A stretch of 28,574 nt of DNA from JBGPJM01 sp041485385 (GTDB taxonomy: Bacteria; Planctomycetota; Phycisphaerae; Phycisphaerales; UBA1924). The notes beneath the pieces were generated by a model. That model did not search any database. It saw only the letters and a program-made list of their open reading frames with translations, and was not told the origin of the DNA. The stretch is from positions 1 through 28,574 of the forward strand of contig JBGPJM010000036.1 in assembly GCA_041485385.1 (NCBI GenBank), given 5' to 3'. Positions within the stretch are counted from its first letter, which is position 1. The number at the start of each line of letters is the position of its first letter. The position numbers and the translations under genes were made by a program. Below are positions 8,360 to 15,926 of this stretch, in pieces.

Positions 8360-8497
8360 CTCCTCGCTCCTAAAGGATCGGTGAGTGCGGCGTCCGCGCG
8401 CGATTCTACGAGCGCGGGCCGCGGGGCAGGCGCGGGCCACGATGTGGACAGATCGTGCAGCAACTGTGAGAAACCGGCGGATTGACGACCGGAATCG

Positions 8498-9622
8498 TCA
8501 GCCGCCCTTTCGCTCACCGGCGGGCGTAGGCGTCGGAGGTACGGCCGGGGTTGGTTCGGTCGCCGGTGTCGGGGAGGGCGGCGCCGGTGGTCCGGCCGGA
8601 GCCCCCGGCCCGGCCGGGGCGGGCGCTAGCACCGAGGGATTGAGGTTGTTGAACTTCACCCATGCCTGCACCTGGCGTTCATCGGGCTTGCTGCTCGTCC
8701 ACGCGGCCCAATACATGGCCGAGAGCATCGACGCCGCGTCGGCGAACCGCTCGATGATGAACTCCTTCCCCGCCTCCTTCTGCAACTGGCCGTCGCGCTG
8801 CAGGATGTACAGAGGCTCGACCTTCTCGAACGAGCGCCGGATGTATCGGATCGTCTGCGCCCAGGGGTCGTCGGCGTTGACCGTGACGCCGAACTTCACA
8901 ACGTGGAAGACCGACGCGACGGTCAGCCCGTGGTGCTCGACCACGCCGGTGTCGATGTACGAATGGAACCCGCGATCGGTCGTGTAGTGGTTCGGGTTTT
9001 CCCCGACCCACCCGTGGTGGTGCCTGGTGGTGTGCAGCGGCTGTGCGCCGTCGCCGACGAAGTGGCTCAGCATCCCCATCTCATGGATGCAGTTCTCGCG
9101 CGCCATCAGGAGTTGCTCGGCGCGCGCCGTGTCGTTGAGGGAGTCCAGTATCCGCAGCGTGTTGAACGAAGCCCGCAGCCTGGCGTAGTGCTCGGCGATC
9201 GCGTGCGGCAGGAATCCCGGCCACTCCTTGGCGTGATCCTTGTCCTTGGTCGGGTCGTACGGCTCGACCATCTCGGGGTGGACGTACTTGGCCACCGCCA
9301 TGTCCCGAACGTAGTCGTACCGGAACGGCGAGATCGTCTCCAGCGTCAGGCCGAACTGCTCGAGGTCCTCAACGTCGAGGTAATGCTCCGGGTCGTTCTC
9401 GTGCCCCAGCACGGGCAGCGGCGTGCCGCGGAGGCGGTCCGGCTCGTTGGACTCGTCGGCGATGCGGAGCCGCGTGGCCGGATCGCGCATCCACGCCGGG
9501 GCGTCGGCCGGGAGGCCATCGATGGCCAGGCAGGTGATGGTGCGGTGGCCGCGGGCGCCCCAGGCGAAGACCGTCGGCGTCGCGGCGAGGAGGAGCAGGA
9601 CCAGTGGCAGGGCGCGTCGCAT
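8498..9622 (-). CDS. Secreted S1/P1-nuclease-like zinc protein
   Basis: The 374-residue product has a signal peptide (1-20, ...TPTVFA) whose predicted cleavage leaves Trp21 as the first residue, followed by GARGHRT. In S1/P1 nucleases and zinc phospholipase C the mature N-terminal Trp and a nearby His bind zinc, so this start fits the fold well. Further His/Asp ligands are seen in HEMGMLSHFVGDGAQPLHT, which matches the family's HxxxD-QPLH region, and in the PLPVLGHEND and DPEHYLD segments. A Pro/Ala-rich tail (about 335-374) may be a cell-surface spacer. GGAG lies seven bases before the ATG. Substrate (single-stranded nucleic acid or phosphoester lipid) cannot be decided. It is divergent from the threonine aldolase gene. 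Confidence 0.75.
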   Translation of the reverse strand: MRRALPLVLLLLAATPTVFAWGARGHRTITCLAIDGLPADAPAWMRDPATRLRIADESNEPDRLRGTPLPVLGHENDPEHYLDVEDLEQFGLTLETISPFRYDYVRDMAVAKYVHPEMVEPYDPTKDKDHAKEWPGFLPHAIAEHYARLRASFNTLRILDSLNDTARAEQLLMARENCIHEMGMLSHFVGDGAQPLHTTRHHHGWVGENPNHYTTDRGFHSYIDTGVVEHHGLTVASVFHVVKFGVTVNADDPWAQTIRYIRRSFEKVEPLYILQRDGQLQKEAGKEFIIERFADAASMLSAMYWAAWTSSKPDERQVQAWVKFNNLNPSVLAPAPAGPGAPAGPPAPPSPTPATEPTPAVPPTPTPAGERKGG

Positions 9623-9739
9623 GGAGGCACTCCGGGCGAAAGTTGAGGAGGCGGGCCGTCAATTGAGGCGAGCACCGGCGGCGGGTCCAGCCGCCGAACG
9701 TTTCCCGGGTCAGTTCCTGCCGCCGCAGGCACGGTTCGA

Positions 9740-9770
9740 CCTCGTACAGCGGCCAACCATCGTTTATAGT
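9740..9770 (+). promoter_or_regulatory. Candidate promoter for threonine aldolase
   Basis: TATAGT at 9765-9770 lies 17 bp after a weak -35-like TCGTAC. It sits about 70 bp before the GTG start, within the only A/T-rich patch of this divergent intergenic region. The -35 match is poor, so this is a suggestion only. Confidence 0.3.
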
Positions 9771-9838
9771 TGCTTGAGCGACGGAAAGGCGGCGGGGGTG
9801 ATGGGGCGGGGGAGTAGGGGGGGTTGGAAGGAGCGGCC

Positions 9839-10903
9839 GTGGCCTCACGAACGATCGATCTGCGGAGCGACACCGTCACCAAGCCGACCGAGGCCATGCG
9901 CCGGGCGATCGCTGCGGCGGAGGTCGGCGACGACGTGCTCGGGGACGACCCCACCGTCATCCGTCTTCAGGAGCGAGTCGCGCGCCTCATGGGGCAGGAG
10001 GCGGCGTGCTGCGTGCCCTCGGGCACGATGGCCAACCAGACGTCCATCCGTGCCCACACCGAGCCGGGCGACGAGATCATCGCGCACAAGGACAGCCACA
10101 TCATCCACTACGAAACCGGCGCCCCCGCGGCGCTCTCGGGGTGCATGGTCAAGCCTCTCGACGGCCCGTACGGCCTGTTCGACGCCGCGGATGTCGCAGC
10201 CGCCGCGCGCCCCCGGAGCGTCCATTTCCCGCAGAGCGCCCTGGTGGTCGTCGAGAACACGCACAACCGCGGCGGGGGGTCGATCTGGGCGATGGACCGG
10301 ATCAAGCGAGTCGCCGCCAAGTCGCGCGAGCTGGGTCTGAAGCTTCACCTCGACGGCGCCCGCGTCTGGAACGCGTGCGTGGCCACCGGTCACAAGCCCG
10401 CGGAATATGCCCAGCACTTTGACACGGTGAGCTGCTGCTTCTCCAAGGGCCTGGGCGCCCCCGCCGGTTCGGCGGTGGCGGGTGACGAGAAGACGATCGC
10501 CCGCGTCCGTCGTTTCCGCAAGATGTTCGGCGGGGCGATGCGCCAATCGGGCGTCCTCGCCGCCGCGGCGCTGCACGCGCTGGACCACCACGTCGAGCGC
10601 CTCGCCGAGGACCACGCCAACGCCCGTCGGCTCGGCGAGGGGCTGGCGGAGGTGCCGGGCCTGAAGGTGGACCTGGACGCGGTGGTCACGAACATGGTCT
10701 TCTTCGACGTCGAGCCCTCGGTGGGCACGGGCGCGGAGGTGTGCCAGCGTCTGGAGAAGGAAGGCGTCCGGATGCTCTCGACCGCGCCGCAGCGGATCCG
10801 CGCGGTGGTGCACCTGGACGTGACCGGCGCGATGATCGAGGAAGCGATCGCGATCGTGACCGGGTGCGTGGTCGGGAGGCCCGCGCTTCAGTCCGCGGGC
10901 TGA
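9839..10903 (+). CDS. ltaE: Low-specificity L-threonine aldolase (PLP, beta-eliminating lyase family)
   Basis: This 354-residue fold type I PLP enzyme cleaves L-threonine or L-allo-threonine to glycine and acetaldehyde. It begins with the family hallmark IDLRSDTVTKPT and continues with GDDVLGDDPTV. The aldehyde-binding and cofactor residues appear as CVPSGTMANQ, VVENTHNRGGG, HLDGARVWNA (Asp172 contacts the PLP ring nitrogen) and SCCFSKGLGAPAGS, where Lys203 forms the Schiff base. Length is normal. GTG at 9839 is chosen because GGAAGGAG (9826-9833) lies five bases upstream; a TTG at 9824 would consume that site. A seven-pair hairpin (10879-10900) abuts the stop codon. The gene is monocistronic as far as seen. 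Confidence 0.93.
   Translation: MASRTIDLRSDTVTKPTEAMRRAIAAAEVGDDVLGDDPTVIRLQERVARLMGQEAACCVPSGTMANQTSIRAHTEPGDEIIAHKDSHIIHYETGAPAALSGCMVKPLDGPYGLFDAADVAAAARPRSVHFPQSALVVVENTHNRGGGSIWAMDRIKRVAAKSRELGLKLHLDGARVWNACVATGHKPAEYAQHFDTVSCCFSKGLGAPAGSAVAGDEKTIARVRRFRKMFGGAMRQSGVLAAAALHALDHHVERLAEDHANARRLGEGLAEVPGLKVDLDAVVTNMVFFDVEPSVGTGAEVCQRLEKEGVRMLSTAPQRIRAVVHLDVTGAMIEEAIAIVTGCVVGRPALQSAG
10879..10900 (+). other. Hairpin at the end of the threonine aldolase gene
   Basis: GCCCGCG and CGCGGGC form a perfect 7-bp stem with an 8-base loop ending one base before the TGA. No T-tract follows, so it does not qualify as an intrinsic terminator. It may simply reflect G+C-rich coding sequence. Confidence 0.3.
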
Positions 10904-10938
10904 GTTGAGCGCGCGTCAGGACGGCGAGGCCGAGGGGG

Positions 10939-11328
10939 TCAGCCGACCTTGCGGTAGACCGTGTCGGAATCGGAGGTGGCCCGCGCGATCGCGGCGAGGC
11001 TGGCGCGCACGGTCGGAGACAGGTCGGCGAACGACACGCCCATCTCGTAACGCCTGAAGCGGCGCTTGGTTATCCAGATCACGTTGACCTGGGTGGCCAG
11101 GGCGCCCATCGGCGACTCAAGGACCAGGGGCAGGACGTCGCCCGGCTCCGCGTTGGGCCTGGCGGTGGCCGCGAGGCGCATACCCGAGCCGGAGAAATCA
11201 AGAACCTTGGCCAAGCCCGTGTTCTCGAAGCGGCAGCGGAGCTCGCCGCAGCGGAATCGTCCGTGCTTGCGATTCTCGGGATCGCCGCGGAGGGCCACCA
11301 GTGGGCTTGAGTTTCGGGTCGTGCGCAT
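10939..11328 (-). CDS. PilZ-domain protein (putative c-di-GMP receptor)
   Basis: The 129-residue product is essentially one PilZ domain. The c-di-GMP-binding arginine motif RxxxR is visible as RKHGR (20-24), and the second motif D/NxSxxG as DFSGSG (about 44-49). Strands such as VNVIWITKRRF and MGVSFADL complete the barrel. Single-domain PilZ proteins act as adaptors that report c-di-GMP to motility, secretion or polysaccharide machinery; the partner here is unknown. The ATG at 11328 has only a weak upstream site. The gene lies 84 bp downstream of purF on the same strand, so it may be read through from purF. Confidence 0.88.
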   Translation of the reverse strand: MRTTRNSSPLVALRGDPENRKHGRFRCGELRCRFENTGLAKVLDFSGSGMRLAATARPNAEPGDVLPLVLESPMGALATQVNVIWITKRRFRRYEMGVSFADLSPTVRASLAAIARATSDSDTVYRKVG

Positions 11329-11412
11329 GTCCCGGTGTATCGGACCGGATGGGACGGGGCTTGAGCGCCGCGTCGTCCGATTGCGTGTTATTCGGGACCT
11401 GCCTGGGAGCGC

Positions 11413-12912
11413 TTACCCGAATATCCGCAGCTGCGATCCCGAGACCTCCGTCGTCACCGGGTGCTCGACGTCCAGCCGGTAATCCCCGCTGTAGCACGCC
11501 GTGCAATAGCTCTGCGACGGCCGGTCCACGCAGCTCAGCATCCCCTCGAGCGAGAGGTAGTGCAGCGAGTCCACGCCCAGGAACTCGCGGATCTCGTCCA
11601 CGCTGCGGTTGTGCGCGATGAGCTGGTCGCGCGAGGCGAAGTCGACGCCGAAGTAGCAGGGGTGCCGGATCGGCGGGCAGGAGATCCGCAGGTGGATCTC
11701 CCTGGCGCCGGCCTGGCGGAGCTGCTCCATCTTCGTGCGCGTCGTCGTGCCGCGCACGATCGAGTCGTCCACCACGATCAGCCGGCGGCCCTCGACGATC
11801 TCGCGGATCACGTTGAGCTTCAGCCGGACCGCCGTGTTCCGCTCGGCCTGCGAGGGCTTGATGAACGTCCGCCCCACGTAGCGGTTGGGGACGATCCCCT
11901 CGCGGTAGGGGATCCCCGAGGCCCGCGAGTACCCCGCCGCGGCGGAGCGCCCCGAGTCGGGCATCGGCATGACGAAATCGGCATCGACCGGCGCCTCCTC
12001 GGCGAGCTTTGCCCCGAGCGACTCCCGGACCACCTGCACGTTCTGTCCGAAGACCACGCTGGCCGGGTTGGCGAAGTACACGTGCTCGAAGACGCACTGG
12101 GCCAGGCGCTCGGCGGGATCGCTGAAACGGCGGGAGGAGACGCCGTCTTTGTTCAGCGTCACGATCTCGCCGGGCTCGACCTCGCGCACGAACCTGGCGC
12201 CGACCACGTCCAGCGCGACGGTCTCGCTGGCCACCACATCCCGCTCGTCCCGCCCGTCCGGCCCGGTCCCGAGCATCTTGCCGAGCACCAGCGGACGCCA
12301 TCCCCACGGGTCGCGCGCCGCCTCGATCCGGTCGGGGAAGAGGAAGACCAGGCTGAACGCCCCCTGCAGGTGGCGGAGGGCCGCGGCCAACGGGTCCACC
12401 GTCTGCTGCTGGCGCGGCGAGGCCAGCAGGTGGACGACGACCTCGGTGTCGGAAGTCGTGTGGAAGAGGTGGCCGCTCTCCTCGAACACGAGGCGGAGGG
12501 CGTCGGCGTTGATGAGGTTGCCGTTGTGCGCCACCGCGACCTGACCGGCGATGTACGACTCGATGAGAGGCTGGGCGTTGCACGAGCTCGACCCGCCGGC
12601 GGTGGAGTACCGGTTGTGCCCGATCGCGCCGTGCGAGGCGTGCTCCTCGAGCTGAGAGAGCGTGCGCCCGTCGAAGACCTCTGACACCAGGCCCATGCCC
12701 GTGTGCCCGGTCAGGCGCCGGCCGTCGGTCACGGCGATGCCCGCGGACTCCTGCCCTCGGTGCTGCTGGGCGTACAGGCCCGTGTAGGTCACGCCGGTCG
12801 CGCCGGGACCTCCCCAGATCCCGAAGACGCCGCATTTTTCTTTCGGCGTGTCCGCGCACGCTGCCGAATGCTTGGGGGTCGGCAGCACGGTGAGCGGGAT
12901 CGACTTGTGCAT
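11413..12912 (-). CDS. purF: Amidophosphoribosyltransferase (first step of purine synthesis)
   Basis: This 499-residue PurF transfers glutamine amide nitrogen to PRPP, giving 5-phosphoribosylamine. A 26-residue propeptide ends in KEK before the N-terminal nucleophile Cys27 (CGVFGIWG). The glutaminase half carries YTGLYAQQHRGQESAG and GHNRYSTAG. The phosphoribosyltransferase half has the PRPP motif RLIVVDDSIVRGTT. Cysteines matching the iron-sulfur ligands of the Bacillus-type enzyme are present in AQCVFEHVYF, in the SCPPIRHPCYFG stretch and in SYCTACYSG, so an oxygen-labile 4Fe-4S form is expected. ATG at 12912 is preferred to a TTG four codons upstream; no clear ribosome binding site is seen for either. 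It is divergent from rpsD. Confidence 0.95.
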   Translation of the reverse strand: MHKSIPLTVLPTPKHSAACADTPKEKCGVFGIWGGPGATGVTYTGLYAQQHRGQESAGIAVTDGRRLTGHTGMGLVSEVFDGRTLSQLEEHASHGAIGHNRYSTAGGSSSCNAQPLIESYIAGQVAVAHNGNLINADALRLVFEESGHLFHTTSDTEVVVHLLASPRQQQTVDPLAAALRHLQGAFSLVFLFPDRIEAARDPWGWRPLVLGKMLGTGPDGRDERDVVASETVALDVVGARFVREVEPGEIVTLNKDGVSSRRFSDPAERLAQCVFEHVYFANPASVVFGQNVQVVRESLGAKLAEEAPVDADFVMPMPDSGRSAAAGYSRASGIPYREGIVPNRYVGRTFIKPSQAERNTAVRLKLNVIREIVEGRRLIVVDDSIVRGTTTRTKMEQLRQAGAREIHLRISCPPIRHPCYFGVDFASRDQLIAHNRSVDEIREFLGVDSLHYLSLEGMLSCVDRPSQSYCTACYSGDYRLDVEHPVTTEVSGSQLRIFG

Positions 12913-13215
12913 GGTGGTGCGCAAGTCTAGGGTCGGCGCGCGGGTCGGGAGGCGACCTCCGGGCTCGCCCGGATCCGGTCGCGTGCTTTTCGCCGCTTCC
13001 AGCGCTCCCGCCGTTTGCTTCCCCCCCTTCCATCGCCTTTAATCCGCCTCACAACTGGGTACGTTGCCCGGATCAAACTCGCCGGACCGCAGCCGCGGCC
13101 ACCCGGCATGGTCGCTCGCCGAACCCCATAATCCGGCGGGCACGCCCGCGTCGTGGGTGGCACGGCCCGTTGAGCCGTTCCCCCCGAAGACGACGGGTGA
13201 CGGAAGGAGTCCTCG
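12913..13215. other. 303-bp divergent region between purF and rpsD
   Basis: This region should contain promoters for both flanking genes. A TAGACT word (minus strand, 12929-12924) lies immediately before purF and would give a very short leader if used as a -10, but it lacks a -35. Near rpsD a GGAAGGAG ribosome binding site (13202-13209) is clear. I found no S4-binding leader structure that I could defend. Confidence 0.35.
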
Positions 13216-13815
13216 ATGGCTCGGTATATCGGTCCCAAGGTCAAGCTCTCGCGCCGTGTCGGCGTCCCGATCGCCGACATCCCCAAGCACACCTCCAAGC
13301 GGCAGCTCAATCCGGCCGGCATGCACGGGTACCGCGGGCGCCGCCTGCGCGACTACGGCGTCCGCCTCAACGAGAAGCAGAAGCTCAGGTACCACTACTC
13401 GGTGCTGGAAGCGCAGTTCCGCAAGTACCTCGAGGAGGCCGCGCGTCAGCCCGGCAACACCGGCGAGGTGCTGCTGCGGCTGCTGGAGTGCCGGCTGGAC
13501 AACGTGGTCCGCCGTTCGGGCCTGGCCCGGACGATCTGGGCCGCCCGGCAGATCGTGGCGCACGGGCACGTACTGGTGAACGGGCGCAAGACCGACCGGC
13601 CCAGCTTCGGCTGCTCGGTCGGCGACGTCGTCACGCTCAAACCCAAGATCCAGAAGCTCGTGCGCGAGAACATGGAGTCGCTTTCCGGGCACGAGGTGCC
13701 CGGGTGGATGGACTTCAACCCCGGCGAGCTCACGATCCGCGTTGTGGCCAGGCCGACTTCCGACCAGATCCCCTTCGACGTCAACACCAACCTGATCGTC
13801 GAGTTCTACCGCTGA
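13216..13815 (+). CDS. rpsD: 30S ribosomal protein S4
   Basis: The 199-residue protein starts with MARYIGPKVKLSRR and contains the S4 RNA-binding domain (about 90-150: CRLDNVVRRSGLARTIWAARQIVAHGHVLVNGRK), which is diagnostic. It binds the 5' domain of 16S rRNA and nucleates 30S assembly. The N-terminal region, where zinc-binding S4 variants have four cysteines, has none here, so this is the zinc-independent (C-minus) form. GGAAGGAG lies seven bases before the ATG. The gene stands alone, away from rpsK/rpsM/rpoA, unlike the usual alpha-operon position. Confidence 0.97.
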   Translation: MARYIGPKVKLSRRVGVPIADIPKHTSKRQLNPAGMHGYRGRRLRDYGVRLNEKQKLRYHYSVLEAQFRKYLEEAARQPGNTGEVLLRLLECRLDNVVRRSGLARTIWAARQIVAHGHVLVNGRKTDRPSFGCSVGDVVTLKPKIQKLVRENMESLSGHEVPGWMDFNPGELTIRVVARPTSDQIPFDVNTNLIVEFYR

Positions 13816-13842
13816 TCCTGGCCGGTGGCCGCGCCTGCCTGT

Positions 13843-13926
13843 CTTCGCCGCAGAGGCACAGATCGCGGGCGCCGCCTGGTCCGTTTGTCCTGGCCCCTCC
13901 GTGTCTCGGTGGTGAGCCTCTTCTCC
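13843..13926. repeat. Imperfect inverted repeat between rpsD and the SurA-like gene
   Basis: The arms GCAGAGGCACAGA (about 13850-13862) and TCCGTGTCTCGGT (about 13898-13910) pair at 9 of 13 positions plus two G-T pairs. The right arm continues as GGTGAGCCTCTTCTCC. From memory, words of the type 'cagaggcacagag...ctctgtgtctctgtggtga' recur between genes of planctomycetes and other environmental bacteria, so this may be a decayed copy of a dispersed repeat. That link is inference. Confidence 0.4.
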
Positions 13927-13939
13927 CCGGTGACCGACT

Positions 13940-15889
13940 ATGCTCAAGCTCCTCCGGCAGTACAACAAGTACATCCTCGTCGTGGGCGGTGTACTGCTCA
14001 TGATCGTCTTCCTGATCCCAAGCGCGCTCCAGAAGTTCGGGCGCGACCCGGCCCACGCCACCGTGCTCCGCGTGAACGGCCACAGGATCACGCAGGATCG
14101 GATGACCGCGGCCGGACGGGAGTACCAAGCCCTCGAGCGGCTGACCATGCAGCTCCTCCCGGCCTTCGGCATCAGCGAGGGCGTCGAGCAGTGGCTGCTC
14201 CTCTCGGACCTGGCCGAACGCGGCGGCTTCGTCGGGGGTCCGCTGGAGGGGCGGACCTACATGAACGACATCGCCCACGAGCTCGTCCGCCTGAAGTTCC
14301 GCTCCCAGTACGGCGACTTCGCCGACCAGATCCTCAATTCCCCCCAGTTCGCCCCCCAGGTTGACCAGGACCTCAAGCAGACCCTGGCCATCATGAACGC
14401 CAGCTTCCCCACCATCGGCTCGCAGAACGGCTTCACCGACGAGCAGATCGAGCAGACGCTGGCCAAGCTCCGCGGCGTCAACCGGCTCGAGAACGCCTAC
14501 GCCCTCTCGGCCCGCGTCTCCACACAGCGCGCGCTGCTGAAGGCCAAGAAGCAGCTCGACCGCGCCACCATCGACTACATCTTCCTCGCCCCCGACCGGG
14601 TTCTTGCCGACGTGCCCGAGCCCGACGAGGGCGCGCTCAAGGCCCAGCTCGACCGCTTCAAGGACCTCAGGCCCGGCGAGGGCGAGTTCGGCATCGGCTA
14701 CCTGCTGCCGGCGCGGATCAAGCTCGAGTACCTCACGGTCGCGCGCCAGGGGATCGAGGCGAAGGTGCAGCCGGACCCCAAGGACGTCCGCAAGCGGTTC
14801 GCCAGCTCGCCCCAGCCCAAGGACGTCAAGTTCGAGGACATGCGGGCGCAGATCGAGGTCGAGCTCAAGAACGAGACCGTAGAGAAGATCCTCCGCGAGA
14901 TCGACCAGACCATCCGTAGGGAAGTGGCCAAGAGGACCCTCAAGTTCAAGTCCGACGGCCAGTTCAAGGTCCTCCCCGCCGATTGGGCGACGAACCGTCC
15001 GACGCTCGAGTTTCTCCGCGATGCGATCGTCGTGTCGGTCAAGGAGAAGACCGGCGTTACCATCGACGCGCCGGCCGTTGCGGTGATGAACGCCTCCTTC
15101 CAGACCCACGAGGACCTGCTGGCCCTGCCGGCGATCGGCCGGGCATTCCTCGAGCGCGGCTCCAGACGCGAGCCGTTCCCCAGCTACGCCCTGGCCGTCC
15201 ACGAGATCGAGCCGAATACGCCCGTGCCGCTCCAGGTCGGTCTCCCCTCTCCCGAGCCCGTCAAGGACGCCGGCGGCAACCTTTACTACTTCACCGTGCT
15301 CGACACGCGCAAGGAGTCGGCCCCCATCTCGGTCGACGACGCGCGCGAGATGCTCGTCCGCGACTGGAAGCGCCTCCAGGCCTACGAGCTCCTCAAGCGC
15401 GACGCCGACGGCTTCAAGCAGAAGGCCATCGCCGAGGGGCTCGACGCCTTGGATACCGCCCGTCCCCCCGCCCCCGATCCCGGTAAGCCCGCGCCCAACT
15501 CCCCGCTCGTCACGCGGGGCGCCACGGTTACTCGCTCCAATGTCTCTCCCCGCGCCCCCGAGGTGGACACGCAGGAGTTCCGCGACCAGATCATCGAAGC
15601 CGCCGCCAGGCTCGACCCGCAAGTCGATGCAGCCACCATCGACATCGCCCAGCGGATCCTGGTCGTGCAGGCGCCCAAGAAGCAGGGGCTCGTCGCGGCG
15701 CAGCTCAAGGTCTACTCGCCGCTGACGGTCGAGCAGTTCCGCTCCCAGGAGGCCAAGATCGCCAACCAGATGCAGATCGAGGAGATGCGGGCCGGCGACA
15801 ACCCGTTCACCCTGGCCCGCCTCCGCGAACGGCTCAAGGTGACCGACCCCGAAGGCAAGAAGCTCGTCGACAAGAAGAAGCAGCAGTAA
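13940..15889 (+). CDS. Membrane-anchored SurA/PpiD-like periplasmic protein
   Basis: The 649-residue product has a short basic N-terminus, one transmembrane helix (about 12-31) and a long extracytoplasmic part. Right after the helix comes VLRVNGHRITQDRM, the typical opening of SurA_N/PpiD chaperone domains (a V-N-G-x-x-I-T strand). Helices rich in Gln, Leu and Lys then run to about residue 215. A segment beginning IDYIFLAPDRVLADV resembles the region of PpiD that precedes its isomerase-like domain. I could not find a convincing parvulin active site, so the protein may be a chaperone without isomerase activity. The tail is very rich in Lys and Arg. The start lacks a strong ribosome binding site. 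It converges on the MATE gene. Confidence 0.6.
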   Translation: MLKLLRQYNKYILVVGGVLLMIVFLIPSALQKFGRDPAHATVLRVNGHRITQDRMTAAGREYQALERLTMQLLPAFGISEGVEQWLLLSDLAERGGFVGGPLEGRTYMNDIAHELVRLKFRSQYGDFADQILNSPQFAPQVDQDLKQTLAIMNASFPTIGSQNGFTDEQIEQTLAKLRGVNRLENAYALSARVSTQRALLKAKKQLDRATIDYIFLAPDRVLADVPEPDEGALKAQLDRFKDLRPGEGEFGIGYLLPARIKLEYLTVARQGIEAKVQPDPKDVRKRFASSPQPKDVKFEDMRAQIEVELKNETVEKILREIDQTIRREVAKRTLKFKSDGQFKVLPADWATNRPTLEFLRDAIVVSVKEKTGVTIDAPAVAVMNASFQTHEDLLALPAIGRAFLERGSRREPFPSYALAVHEIEPNTPVPLQVGLPSPEPVKDAGGNLYYFTVLDTRKESAPISVDDAREMLVRDWKRLQAYELLKRDADGFKQKAIAEGLDALDTARPPAPDPGKPAPNSPLVTRGATVTRSNVSPRAPEVDTQEFRDQIIEAAARLDPQVDAATIDIAQRILVVQAPKKQGLVAAQLKVYSPLTVEQFRSQEAKIANQMQIEEMRAGDNPFTLARLRERLKVTDPEGKKLVDKKKQQ

Positions 15890-15926
15890 TCGAGCGCCAG
15901 GCCCGGCGCGCAGCGTTGAGCGATCT

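Noticed and set aside
5795..8485. 896-codon open frame on the plus strand opposite the CHAD-PPX gene
   Set aside because: It is an antisense shadow caused by high G+C at third positions; the translation is Gly/Arg/Ala-rich with no family motif, while the minus strand has three intact domains.
11198..13033. 611-codon frame overlapping purF in another minus-strand frame
   Set aside because: It is a frame shadow; purF in the neighbouring frame has complete catalytic motifs.
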